Shown: piece after piece, positions 15,851 to 24,293 of the stretch
Numbering within the stretch: position 1 is the first letter of the stretch
Layout of the letters: each line of letters starts with the position of its first letter
NCBI RefSeq assembly: GCF_002321025.1
Contig: NZ_DCLL01000061.1
Coordinates: forward strand, 5,844 to 69,843
Direction: 5' to 3'
From: Acinetobacter lwoffii
GTDB taxonomy: Bacteria > Pseudomonadota > Gammaproteobacteria > Pseudomonadales > Moraxellaceae
DNA: 64,000 nt
Made by a program: the position numbers and the translations under genes
Notes under the pieces: model-generated
The model's input: only the letters and a program-made list of their open reading frames with translations
What the model was told of the DNA's origin: nothing
Database searches by the model: none

Positions 15851-18800
15851 ATGTTTAAAACTGTACTGATTGCAAACCGGGGCGAAATTGCCGTTCGTGC
15901 CATTCGCACATTAAAAAAAATGGGCGTAACCAGTATAGCCGTCTATTCAGAAACGGACCGTTATGCACAGCATGTGCTTGATGCAGATATTGCAGTGTCC
16001 TTAGAAGGCACCAAACCGAGTGACACCTATTTAAGTATCGAAAAACTGATTGCTGCAGCCAAAAAAACCGGGGCTGAAGCAATTTTCCCAGGTTATGGTT
16101 TTCTGTCAGAAAGTGCTGACTTTGCCCGTGCCTGCGAAGAAAATAATATTGCCTTTATGGGGCCAACAGCTGAACAGATTCTGGAGTTTGGTTTAAAACA
16201 TCGTGCCCGTGAACTTGCTGCAGCTGCCAATGTACCCATGACTCCCGGTACAGGTCTGCTAAATAGTCTGGACGAAGCTTTGGCAGAAGCTGAAAAAATT
16301 GGTTATCCAATTATGCTAAAAAGCACAGCAGGCGGTGGCGGAATTGGCTTGACCCGTTGTGATGATGCAGACGCACTTCGGGAGGCTTATGAAAGTGTAA
16401 AACGTCTGGGTGAGCAGTTCTTTAAAGATGCCGGAGTATTTCTGGAACGCTTTATCGATAAAGCCCGTCATGTCGAAGTCCAGATTTTTGGAGATGGACA
16501 GGGACAGGTGGTGGCTTTGGGCGAACGCGACTGCTCATTGCAGCGCCGTAATCAGAAGGTTGTGGAAGAAACACCAGCGGCACAGTTACCTGATGCAACC
16601 CGTCAAAAACTGCATCAGGCGGCCGTTGAACTGGGAAAATCGGTGAAATATCGCAGTGCCGGTACGGTTGAGTTTATTTACGATGCAGCACGTGACGAGT
16701 TTTATTTCCTTGAAGTGAATACCCGTTTGCAGGTAGAGCATCCGGTGACTGAAATGGTGACCGGTTTAGACCTGATTGAATGCATGTTGAAAATCGCAGC
16801 AGGCGATACTATGGATTGGAAGCATCTAAGCAGTATTCAGCCTCAGGGTGCAGCGATTGAAGTACGAATCTATGCCGAAGATCCAGTTAAGAATTTCCAG
16901 CCGAGTCCAGGGATTTTGACCGATGTCTTTTTCCCGGAAAACGTCCGGGTTGATACCTGGGTGAGTACCGGTACTGAAATTTCCCAATATTTTGACCCAA
17001 TGATTGCCAAGATTATTGTGCATGCTGAAGATCGTGATATTGCCATTCGTACGCTTAAATCGGCTTTAGCTGAAACTCGCCTGAATGGTATTAGTACCAA
17101 TCTGGATTATGTGCATACTGTTATTTCAGATCCACGTTTTGAGCAAATGCAAATCTGGACACGCATGCTGGATGATTTCAAATATGTGCCGAATGTGATT
17201 GAGGTGATTCAGCCGGGTACACAAAGTTCGATTCAGGATTATCCGGGTCGTGTCGGGTATTGGGATATTGGTGTGCCGCCTTCAGGCCCAATGGATGATT
17301 ATGCCTTCCGGCTGGCCAATAAAATTGTTGGGAATGTCGAGGCCGCCGCCGGGTTTGAATTTACCCTGCAAGGTCCAATCCTCAAATTTCATGCAGAAAA
17401 TATCATTGCTTTAACTGGCGCACCTTGTCCGGTAAGTCTGGATGATGAAGCAGTAAATTTCTGGCAGCCTATTCAGGTAAAAGCAGGCCAAACCCTAAAA
17501 ATTGGACAGGTTGAATCTGGATGTCGGACCTACCTGGCTGTACGAAATGGTCTGAATGTGCCGGAATATCTGGGTAGCCGTTCTACCTTTGCTTTAGGTA
17601 ATTTTGGTGGACATGCAGGCCGAGTATTACGTGCTGGTGACATGATTAAGATGGTGAATCCGGATCTGCCAGCCGATGGTCTACCTTTAGCGATTGCAGA
17701 ACCTGAAGCTTTGGCAACAGCTCTGATTCCAAGTTATGGCAAGGAATGGAAAATTGGTGTGCTCTATGGCCCGCATGGCGCTCCTGATTTCTTTAAAGCT
17801 GAATATATTGAGGAGTTTTTTGCATCAAGCTGGAAAGTGCATTTTAACTCGAACCGGTTGGGTATCCGTTTAACCGGACCGACGCCAAGCTGGGCGCGTG
17901 AAAATGGCGGTGAAGCGGGTCTGCATCCATCCAATGTACATGACTGTGAATATGCCATTGGTGCAATCAACTTTACCGGTGATTTCCCCGTAATTCTTGC
18001 CAAAGATGGTCCGAGCCTGGGCGGTTTCGTTTGTCCGGTGACCATTGCCAAAGCTGAACTCTGGAAAATTGGTCAACTAAAAGCCGATGACACGATTAGC
18101 TTCTATCCAATCTCGGTAGAACAGGCCAATGCGCTGGAGCGGCAGCAAATTCAAACCCTCCAAAACTTTGCCAAGGCAGAGATGACCCATGAGGCTGAAA
18201 TCGTGGCAGTTCAGGCAGAAAGTATCCTGGCATTGCGTGAAGCTACGCCAGATGCACCAAAAGCTGTATATCGTCAGGCAGGTGACAGTTATATCTTGCT
18301 GGAATATGGTGACAACGTACTGGATTTGGCCCTACGCCTGCGCGTACACCGCTTGATGCAACTGATCCGTGAGGCTGATCTTGACGGTATCCTGGAATTG
18401 TCACCTGGTGTGCGGTCCTTGCAGATTAAATATGATGGTCTGCGGTGTAGACAGCAGCAACTGATTCACTTCCTACTTGGTCTTGAAGAACAGATGGGCG
18501 ATTTACGTGACATTAAAATCCCTTCAAGAATTATCCATTTACCCATGGCCTTTGAGGACTCAGCGACTCTGGGTGCTGTTGAGCGTTATCAGGAAAGTGT
18601 CTGTGCCAAAGCGCCATGGCTTCCGAATAATGTCGATTTTATTCAGCGGATTAATGGTTTAAGTCACCGCCAACAGGTCAAGGACATCATTTTTGATGCC
18701 AACTATCTGGTTTTGGGGCTAGGTGATGTATATCTGACTGCACCTTGTGCAGTGCCCATTGATCCGCGCCACCGTTTATTGAGTTCCAAATATAATCCGG

Positions 18801-19450
18801 CCCGTACTTTTACCGCTGAAGGGACTGTCGGGATTGGTGGCATGTATATGTGTATTTATGGCATGGACTCACCGGGTGGCTATCAGTTGATTGGCCGTAC
18901 CGTGCCGATCTGGAACAAGTTTAAAAAGAACAAGCAGTTTGGCGATCAGCAATGGTTCTTACGCTTTTTTGACCAGATTAAATATTATGAGGTCACTGAG
19001 GCCGAACTGGATCAGTTCCGTGCTGATTTCGCCCATGGTCTGGCAGAAATTAAAATTGAGGAATGCGAGTTTGACTTTGCAGCATATCAGGATTTCCTTG
19101 CTACCGAACAGGACAGTATTGCTGCTTTTAAAGCACAGCAGCACGCTGCTTTTAGTGCCGAGGTGGAACGCTGGAAAGACGATTTTGATGCACCTGTAGA
19201 AATAGAAGTGGCGCAGGATGATACCGATTACAGCCAGTATGTCCCTCTCAATGCCTCTATGACCGGCAATATCTGGAAGATTTTTGTAGAAGCAGGGCAG
19301 ATTGTGAAAAAAGGCGACACGGTGGCCATCATTGAAGCCATGAAAATGGAACTGCCAGTGTATGCTGACGATGATGGCATCGTTAAGGCGATTATCTGCC
19401 GTTCGGGTCAGACTGTACATAGCGGTGAGCCACTGGTCTATATGGAGTAA
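15851..19450 (+). CDS. Urea carboxylase (biotin-dependent)
   Basis: A 1199-residue enzyme making allophanate (or, in related enzymes, carboxyguanidine) from urea/guanidine, bicarbonate and ATP. Domain order: biotin carboxylase 1-450 (KTVLIANRGEIAVRAIR, GGGGIGLTR, EVNTRLQVEHPVTE), KipA/AHS2-like carboxyltransferase half from about 455 (IQPGTQSSIQDYPGRVGYW, GVPPSGPMDDYAFRLANK), KipI/AHS1-like half from about 815 (LLEYGDNVLDLALRLRV, DGILELSPGVRSLQIKYD) and a C-terminal BCCP with biotinyl-Lys in EAMKMELP near 1165. The length matches urea carboxylase without the fused allophanate hydrolase. No allophanate hydrolase, UC-associated protein or transporter gene lies in the window. gntR follows 12 bp on. 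Confidence 0.9.
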   Translation: MFKTVLIANRGEIAVRAIRTLKKMGVTSIAVYSETDRYAQHVLDADIAVSLEGTKPSDTYLSIEKLIAAAKKTGAEAIFPGYGFLSESADFARACEENNIAFMGPTAEQILEFGLKHRARELAAAANVPMTPGTGLLNSLDEALAEAEKIGYPIMLKSTAGGGGIGLTRCDDADALREAYESVKRLGEQFFKDAGVFLERFIDKARHVEVQIFGDGQGQVVALGERDCSLQRRNQKVVEETPAAQLPDATRQKLHQAAVELGKSVKYRSAGTVEFIYDAARDEFYFLEVNTRLQVEHPVTEMVTGLDLIECMLKIAAGDTMDWKHLSSIQPQGAAIEVRIYAEDPVKNFQPSPGILTDVFFPENVRVDTWVSTGTEISQYFDPMIAKIIVHAEDRDIAIRTLKSALAETRLNGISTNLDYVHTVISDPRFEQMQIWTRMLDDFKYVPNVIEVIQPGTQSSIQDYPGRVGYWDIGVPPSGPMDDYAFRLANKIVGNVEAAAGFEFTLQGPILKFHAENIIALTGAPCPVSLDDEAVNFWQPIQVKAGQTLKIGQVESGCRTYLAVRNGLNVPEYLGSRSTFALGNFGGHAGRVLRAGDMIKMVNPDLPADGLPLAIAEPEALATALIPSYGKEWKIGVLYGPHGAPDFFKAEYIEEFFASSWKVHFNSNRLGIRLTGPTPSWARENGGEAGLHPSNVHDCEYAIGAINFTGDFPVILAKDGPSLGGFVCPVTIAKAELWKIGQLKADDTISFYPISVEQANALERQQIQTLQNFAKAEMTHEAEIVAVQAESILALREATPDAPKAVYRQAGDSYILLEYGDNVLDLALRLRVHRLMQLIREADLDGILELSPGVRSLQIKYDGLRCRQQQLIHFLLGLEEQMGDLRDIKIPSRIIHLPMAFEDSATLGAVERYQESVCAKAPWLPNNVDFIQRINGLSHRQQVKDIIFDANYLVLGLGDVYLTAPCAVPIDPRHRLLSSKYNPARTFTAEGTVGIGGMYMCIYGMDSPGGYQLIGRTVPIWNKFKKNKQFGDQQWFLRFFDQIKYYEVTEAELDQFRADFAHGLAEIKIEECEFDFAAYQDFLATEQDSIAAFKAQQHAAFSAEVERWKDDFDAPVEIEVAQDDTDYSQYVPLNASMTGNIWKIFVEAGQIVKKGDTVAIIEAMKMELPVYADDDGIVKAIICRSGQTVHSGEPLVYME

Positions 19451-19461
19451 TGGATTGAGCC

Positions 19462-20169
19462 ATGACTATTGTTCGCAATCCAAGTACTAAAGCGACAGGA
19501 AAAAGCTCAGACAATCTATCTGAGCTGGTTTTCCAGAAAATTAAAAATGATATTTTTGACTTTAAGCTGATGCCGGGAGAGCGGTTTACCGAATCAGAGA
19601 TTGCTGAAAGCTATGCCGTAAGCCGTACCCCCATTCGGCAAGCCTTATATCGTTTGCAGCAGGAAGGCTATGTCGAGGTGCAGTTTAGAAGTGGCTGGCA
19701 GGTCCGGCCACTAAACTTTAAAGCTTATGAAGAACTGTATGATCTGCGAATTTTGCTGGAATGTTATGCAGTCGAACAACTGTGTCAGATGCCCAAAGAC
19801 CAGTTGAAAGCTGCTCTAGAAATTTTGATTCAAACCTGGTGTATCAAACCAGAACAGTATGTCTATGACCTCAGGCAGTTATCTGCACGAGATGAAGCAT
19901 TTCATTGTCACTTGGTATTTGCAGCCGGCAATGCAGAAATAGCGAAAATTCACAGTGAGATCAGCGAGAAAATTCGGATCATACGTCGTCTGGATTTTTC
20001 CAAGGATTATCGGGTTACAGCGACCTATGCCGAGCATCAACAAATTTTAAGGGGATTACTTGCACAAGATGCAGCGTTCTGTCTCTCTATATTAGAGGCT
20101 CATATTCGACTCAGTCGTAATGAGGTGAAAAAAATTACGCTAGAAATGTTGTCCTGCCGTCCTGCGTAA
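19462..20169 (+). CDS. GntR family (FCD-type) transcriptional regulator
   Basis: A 235-residue regulator. Residues about 15-85 are a winged helix (LVFQKIKNDIFDFKLMPGERFTESEIAESYAVSRTPIRQALYRLQQEGYVEV), and about 95-225 an FCD-type helical ligand domain (YEELYDLRILLECYAVEQL ... DEAFHCHLVFAAGN ... YAEHQQILRGLLAQD) with the usual Asp/His metal ligands. It sits 12 bp after the urea carboxylase stop, so it is most likely cotranscribed and controls the unit from the palindrome at 15486. The effector is unknown; urea, allophanate or a precursor is a reasonable inference. Confidence 0.88.
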   Translation: MTIVRNPSTKATGKSSDNLSELVFQKIKNDIFDFKLMPGERFTESEIAESYAVSRTPIRQALYRLQQEGYVEVQFRSGWQVRPLNFKAYEELYDLRILLECYAVEQLCQMPKDQLKAALEILIQTWCIKPEQYVYDLRQLSARDEAFHCHLVFAAGNAEIAKIHSEISEKIRIIRRLDFSKDYRVTATYAEHQQILRGLLAQDAAFCLSILEAHIRLSRNEVKKITLEMLSCRPA

Positions 20170-20324
20170 GTTAGTCAGGATAAATTTATTTTTATAGCAA
20201 GATAAATATCAGACCTAACTCAAAATTGATAACCAATTCATAACCAGAAAAAACAAGAACCCGCTAGTGACATCTCAAATTGTTTTTTAAAGTAAGTCGA
20301 GGATGATAATAACAAGAGATAAAA

Positions 20325-21671
20325 ATGCTTCATCAGCCTATTCAATTTTTACTTACGGGTGCTAGCTGTGCACTTCTCCTAACCATGACTGGATGTGCCA
20401 TGCCTTCCAAGTCGCCTATCAATGACAGTTATGGTTCCCAGCCACATTTGCCCAAACCAAAATCAAGCTTGCTGCCTACGGTCAATATTGCACCTGCTAA
20501 AGGTTGGCCTGAAGGTAAAATGCCGACACCAGCGACAGGTTTAAAAGTTCAGGCCTTTGCCAAAGGACTGCGACATCCGCGCTGGCTATATGTATTGCCG
20601 AATGGTGATGTACTGGTGGCCGAAACCGATGCACCGCCTAAGCCCGATGATAGTAAAGGGATCAAAGGGAAAATCATGAAATGGGTAATGCAGCGTGCCG
20701 GGTCATCGCATCCTAGTGCCAACCGCATCAGTCTACTTCGGGATAGCAATGGAGATGGGGTGGCTGAACAAAAAACCGTATTTTTACAGAATCTCAATTC
20801 TCCATTTGGCATGGCGCTGGTCGGTAATATGTTGTCTGTGGCGAATACTGATGCCCTGATGCGTTTTCCTTATCAGAACGGTGTGACTCAAATTACAGCA
20901 GCCGGCACCAAGGTACTGGATTTACCGGCAGGTCGTTTAAATCATCACTGGACTAAAAACGCCATTGCTAATCCTGCCGGCAGCAAACTCTATATCACGG
21001 TGGGTTCCAACAGCAATGTCGCTGAAAATGGCCTGGATCAAGAACAAGGCCGGGCACTGATCATGGAATTTGACATAGCTAGTGCTCAAGCACGACCTTT
21101 TGCTACCGGACTGCGTAATCCGAATGGGATGGATTGGCAACCCCAGAGTGGCGCACTCTGGACGGTGGTAAATGAACGTGATGAACTCGGTAATGATCTG
21201 GTTCCTGATTATCTGACCTCTGTCAAAGAGGGCGCTTTTTATGGCTGGCCCTATAGTTATTATGGCCAACATGTAGATACACGGGTCAAACCGCAAAATC
21301 CTGCCCAGGTTGTGCGGGCAATTTCACCGGATTATGCATTGGGCAATCATACTGCATCATTGGGCTTGGCTTTCTATAGGGCAGATCTGATGCCTCAATA
21401 TCGAAATGGGGCGCTGATTGGCCAGCATGGTTCATGGAACCGCAAACCGCATAGTGGCTATAAAGTGATTTTAGTTCCCTTTCAGAATGGGCAACCGATG
21501 GGCCCACCTCAAGATGTCTTGACTGGATTTTTAAGTGATCAGGGCGATGCATATGGGCGACCGGTCGGTGTGGCGGTAGATTCTTCAGGTGCCATTTTGG
21601 TTGCTGATGATGTCGGTGATGTGATTTGGCGAGTATCACCCTTGAGTACACTAGCTGCAGTAAGTAAATAA
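20325..21671 (+). CDS. PQQ-type sorbosone dehydrogenase-like lipoprotein
   Basis: A 448-residue exported protein of the sorbosone/glucose dehydrogenase beta-propeller superfamily. The N-terminus MLHQPIQFLLTGASCALLLTMTGCAMP is a lipoprotein signal (lipobox MTGC). The propeller has LKVQAFAKGLRHPRWLYVLPNGDVLVAETD, NSPFGMAL, NHHWTKNAIANPAGSKLYITVGSNSN, GLRNPNGMDW, NERDELGNDLVPDY, QHGSWNRKPHSGYKV and GRPVGVAVDSSGAILVADDVG. Members oxidise sugars or aldoses in the periplasm with PQQ; the substrate is not predictable. It is alone and not obviously linked to urea carboxylase. Confidence 0.82.
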   Translation: MLHQPIQFLLTGASCALLLTMTGCAMPSKSPINDSYGSQPHLPKPKSSLLPTVNIAPAKGWPEGKMPTPATGLKVQAFAKGLRHPRWLYVLPNGDVLVAETDAPPKPDDSKGIKGKIMKWVMQRAGSSHPSANRISLLRDSNGDGVAEQKTVFLQNLNSPFGMALVGNMLSVANTDALMRFPYQNGVTQITAAGTKVLDLPAGRLNHHWTKNAIANPAGSKLYITVGSNSNVAENGLDQEQGRALIMEFDIASAQARPFATGLRNPNGMDWQPQSGALWTVVNERDELGNDLVPDYLTSVKEGAFYGWPYSYYGQHVDTRVKPQNPAQVVRAISPDYALGNHTASLGLAFYRADLMPQYRNGALIGQHGSWNRKPHSGYKVILVPFQNGQPMGPPQDVLTGFLSDQGDAYGRPVGVAVDSSGAILVADDVGDVIWRVSPLSTLAAVSK

Positions 21672-21979
21672 AGGTCTAGGGATTCAAGATTTTATTCAGA
21701 TTTGAATCTATGGAAAGTAAAAGTTAAAGCAAAGACTGTTTCATTCAAACGTCAATATTTTGATTGAAAATATGCAAAGGTTAGCGGATTTAAAATAATT
21801 TTTAAGCTTCATTTAAGCTGGCTGAATTAGGCTTTCAGGATATTTTTACGCGGGATTACAGCATGTACAGAGATTCTGCTGATCCCATTAAAAATTATCT
21901 AAACCTAAGTACCAGTTTTAAGTGCGGCTAAAAACTGGATATAAAAATTTAAAATATCGCAAAAAGAGGATTTTAAAGA
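21672..21979. other. Intergenic region, nothing recognised
   Basis: 308 AT-rich bases after the sorbosone dehydrogenase-like gene. A weak GATTCAA/TTGAATC hairpin near the left end lacks a T run. The right end carries AGAGGA, the RBS of the small YqaE-like gene. Confidence 0.5.
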
Positions 21980-22141
21980 GTGAAATCAATTATTGCATTT
22001 ATATTCCCTTGGTCATTATTTATGACCCTTCATCGGCCAGTCGAAGCGACAGTGTGCTTAATACTTCAGATTTCGATTTTAGGCTGGATTCCTGCTGCAA
22101 TCTGGGCGATGCATACTTTATATCGGGATAAAATAGCCTGA
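21980..22141 (+). CDS. YqaE/Pmp3 family small membrane protein
   Basis: A 53-residue hydrophobic protein starting at a GTG with AGAGGA nine bases upstream. It has the PMP3/YqaE signature of two membrane spans: MKSIIAFIFPWSLFMTLHRP, then VCLILQISILGWIPAAIWAM, ending LYRDKIA. The block LILQISILGWIPAAIWA is characteristic. Family members respond to osmotic, cold or salt stress in other organisms; the role is not established here. It is convergent with the 6S RNA gene 200 bp to the right. Confidence 0.85.
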   Translation: MKSIIAFIFPWSLFMTLHRPVEATVCLILQISILGWIPAAIWAMHTLYRDKIA

Positions 22142-22344
22142 AAATAGGAAAATAAATTACTGAAAGATTATTTGATTTGACGGCAGTAAAAGCTCTATAT
22201 TTTTATAGCGAAAGATTATTTTCACCTTCCAGATGATGAATACATCGATAAAATGAATCTGGAAGAATGTTCGAGAGAAAGACTATAAAATTAAAATAAG
22301 AGGAAATTCAGGAAAAATTATAATTATATTTTGAAAAAGAAATT

Positions 22345-22527
22345 GAAGTACTCCGAAGATGCCGCTGCATGTGTCGTTACCCTGAACCCGATGAGTTCAA
22401 GGAGGATGCGACGTATACTTGCTGGGTTTCCCATACGGAGATGGGCATACACTCTAAATATACAGAACACACCCATAAGTGTTAGTATCGGCAGGGGAAT
22501 AGACCCGCTGGCGAACACCTCAGAGTT
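22345..22527 (-). ncRNA. ssrS: 6S RNA
   Basis: Global regulator RNA that binds sigma-70 RNA polymerase in stationary phase. On the minus strand the 5' arm ACTCTGAGGTGTTCGCCAGCG and the 3' arm GCAGCGGCATCTTCGGAGT form the long closing stem of bacterial 6S RNA, and CTTGAACTCATCGGGTTCA reproduces the conserved 3' hairpin of E. coli 6S. Length is about 183 nt, as expected. The 5' end is set by a promoter at 22534-22561; the 3' end is approximate. It lies 100 bp downstream of zapA in the same orientation, which is the usual position, but ygfA does not follow. Confidence 0.92.
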
Positions 22528-22533
22528 AAGTTA

Positions 22534-22561
22534 ATTATAAACAATAATCCCGGTGTGGCAA
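22534..22561 (-). promoter_or_regulatory. Sigma-70 promoter of 6S RNA
   Basis: Minus strand: -35 TTGCCA (22556-22561), 16-bp spacer, -10 TATAAT (22534-22539). The start predicted seven bases on falls at 22527, where the 6S closing stem begins. Confidence 0.75.
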
Positions 22562-22570
22562 CTCTATGCT

Positions 22571-22592
22571 GTTCATGAACTGTAAACAGTTC
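22571..22592. repeat. Overlapping palindromes between zapA and ssrS
   Basis: GTTCATGAAC is a perfect palindrome that overlaps GAACTGT-AA-ACAGTTC, a 7-2-7 inverted repeat. They lie just upstream of the 6S promoter and could end the zapA transcript or bind a regulator of ssrS. Confidence 0.5.
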
Positions 22593-22626
22593 GGTCGAAT
22601 GTCCGAAGTTTAAACAGAATTCGAGA

Positions 22627-22914
22627 TTATTCAGTCAGTTCTTCAACTTCTTCTAAAATAGTTTGTAACAAACGCTCGCAATGCGCATATTGTTGCAGTG
22701 ATCTGTTCATATTCAAGACCTCCTGCATCAGCTCAAGTGCTACCATAATAATCAGCTTGCTGGGTTCCATGCGTGGTGCTTTACGACGAAATTCATCGTA
22801 TTTATCATTCAATAACTGTGCCGCGCGCTCTAATTCTTCCTGCTTGTCAGGAGTAGAGGCCAGACGGAAACTATGCCCCAATACTCTGAGATCAATTGCA
22901 ATTTGTTCACTCAT
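22627..22914 (-). CDS. zapA: Cell division protein ZapA
   Basis: A 95-residue protein that cross-links FtsZ filaments at the Z ring. N-terminal strand IAIDLRVLGHSFRLASTPDKQEELERAAQLLNDKYDEFR followed by the helix KLIIMVALELMQEVLNMN and a C-terminal coiled coil (LQQYAHCERLLQTILEEVEE). Its ATG overlaps the stop of the upstream coiled-coil gene by four bases, so the two are translationally coupled. 6S RNA follows. Confidence 0.93.
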   Translation of the reverse strand: MSEQIAIDLRVLGHSFRLASTPDKQEELERAAQLLNDKYDEFRRKAPRMEPSKLIIMVALELMQEVLNMNRSLQQYAHCERLLQTILEEVEELTE

Positions 22915-23468
22915 GATGAGGCTTCCTCAGTCACTTCAGTCGGATGGGCCAGTTGTTGGATTTCTTGTGCATGATGATCCTGCGCAGTACCGAGAATTGC
23001 CAGACGTTGAATAATCGCCTCAACTTTGGCTTTGGCATTTTCATTTTTCTGGGTTAAACGCTCAGATTCCTGATTGAGGCGCTGAATTTCCTGTTGGGCA
23101 TGACGCTGCTCGATCAGCATCTTTTCCTTCAAAACCCGCAGTTCATTTCGTTCAGCCAGAATTTCCTGAAAACGGTTTTTCAGATCGGTACAGCTTTTTT
23201 CCAGACGGCCATAACGGTCTGCCAGTGCAGTTGCATCATTATTGAGCAGTTGAAACTGGGCACGAGAATCTGTCAGCTGTTCGGTCAGGTGTTCATTTTC
23301 TTGTTGTTTTTGCGCAATCACGCTGTTCTTTTGTTCAATTTGCTGTTGATGTTGCACCATGGAAGAGTCTTGCTCTTCGCGCAAACTGGAATTCTCACTT
23401 TCAAGCCGTGCGAGTCGCGTTTTTAACACGCCAATCTGCACTTGTAGACGCTGTAATTCTTCTAACAT
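22911..23468 (-). CDS. Coiled-coil protein upstream of zapA (TIGR02449-like)
   Basis: A 185-residue protein that is coiled coil for most of its length (MLEELQRLQVQIGVLKTRLARLESENSSLREEQ ... RHAQQEIQRLNQESERLTQKNE). The N-terminal part fits the short TIGR02449 family that lies next to zapA in pseudomonads. The start at 23468 is chosen: the ORF runs open to 23645 but those 59 extra residues overlap the divergent UPF0149 gene and lack coiled-coil character. A role in division with ZapA is inferred only from coupling. Confidence 0.75.
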   Translation of the reverse strand: MLEELQRLQVQIGVLKTRLARLESENSSLREEQDSSMVQHQQQIEQKNSVIAQKQQENEHLTEQLTDSRAQFQLLNNDATALADRYGRLEKSCTDLKNRFQEILAERNELRVLKEKMLIEQRHAQQEIQRLNQESERLTQKNENAKAKVEAIIQRLAILGTAQDHHAQEIQQLAHPTEVTEEASS

Positions 23469-23532
23469 ATCGAGGTCGCACAGTGTTGCAAACAGAGGTA
23501 ATATATAAGCAGTATAGAGATTGGATAAACGA

Positions 23533-24165
23533 ATGCAAGACGATATTTCAGGTTGGACCGAATGGCACCACAATTTTTCTTCAATTGAGGAAATTTCTAG
23601 CCCGAGTGAACTGCATGGTTTGCTGACCGGGATTGTTTGTGTCACCCAGGCACCGAGCAGTGAAGAATGGTTACAGATTTTAGAAACACTGGATGTGCCT
23701 GAACTGGATGCCGAAGCATTAGAACTGTTGACTGGCGAAGCTGAAGATGTTTTCCATGCATTGTCTGAAGATGAACTGGATTATTTACCTTTGCTTCCAG
23801 ATGATGAGCATGTGCTCTCAGAACGTGTGCAGGCATTGGCGGACTGGTGCGCAGGCGTGGTGTTAGGTTTTGGTCTGGCTTCTGGTCATATTCGTCAGGA
23901 CGAAGTAGAACTGATTGAACATTTACAAGATGTAGCCGCGGTTGAGTTTGAAGACTCAGACGATGATGCCGAAGGTGAAGAAAGCTATCAGGAATTGTAT
24001 GAATTTGTGCGCCTGATTCCAGTGAGCCTGTCTTTGGGACGTAAGAAAGTGGAGGTTGAGGAAACGCCACTCTTGCAGCAATTGACACAAAAAGTGCAGC
24101 CTCAGGTTTCTGCTACAGAGGCGCAAAGCGTGGTCGAAATTTTCTCGCCTAAACGTCCAAGCTAA
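23533..24165 (+). CDS. UPF0149 (YgfB/YecA-like) family protein
   Basis: A 210-residue acidic protein. Family features: SELHGLLTGIVC near the N-terminus, DDEHVLSERVQALADWCAGVVLGFGLASG in the middle and a Glu/Asp-rich stretch (EFEDSDDDAEGEESYQELYEFVRLIPVSL). Function is not well defined. The gene precedes pepP, as ygfB precedes pepP-ubiH-ubiI in E. coli. ATG 23533 is preferred over the TTG at 23521. It is divergent from the zapA pair with 64 bp between. Confidence 0.85.
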   Translation: MQDDISGWTEWHHNFSSIEEISSPSELHGLLTGIVCVTQAPSSEEWLQILETLDVPELDAEALELLTGEAEDVFHALSEDELDYLPLLPDDEHVLSERVQALADWCAGVVLGFGLASGHIRQDEVELIEHLQDVAAVEFEDSDDDAEGEESYQELYEFVRLIPVSLSLGRKKVEVEETPLLQQLTQKVQPQVSATEAQSVVEIFSPKRPS

Positions 24166-24293
24166 CTAAATAGTTAGCTATGTCATCACACTGCTTGAAA
24201 TCAGGCATATATTTTGCTGTTTCATTAGAATATATGTTCTGTTTTCAAGAGAATATTTCAATAAAAGCATGAATTGACAAGAAGTAAGGTGTA

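Noticed and set aside
18959..19420. 153-codon frame antisense to the urea carboxylase end
   Set aside because: Mirror of conserved biotin-carrier and linker codons; composition unlike a real protein.
22324..22534. Open frames on both strands over the 6S RNA gene
   Set aside because: The sequence is structural RNA; the translated products have no domain character and the stem arms explain the base composition.
22911..23645. Extended 244-residue version of the coiled-coil gene upstream of zapA
   Set aside because: The extra N-terminal residues overlap the divergent UPF0149 gene and lack coiled-coil character; start at 23468 is preferred.
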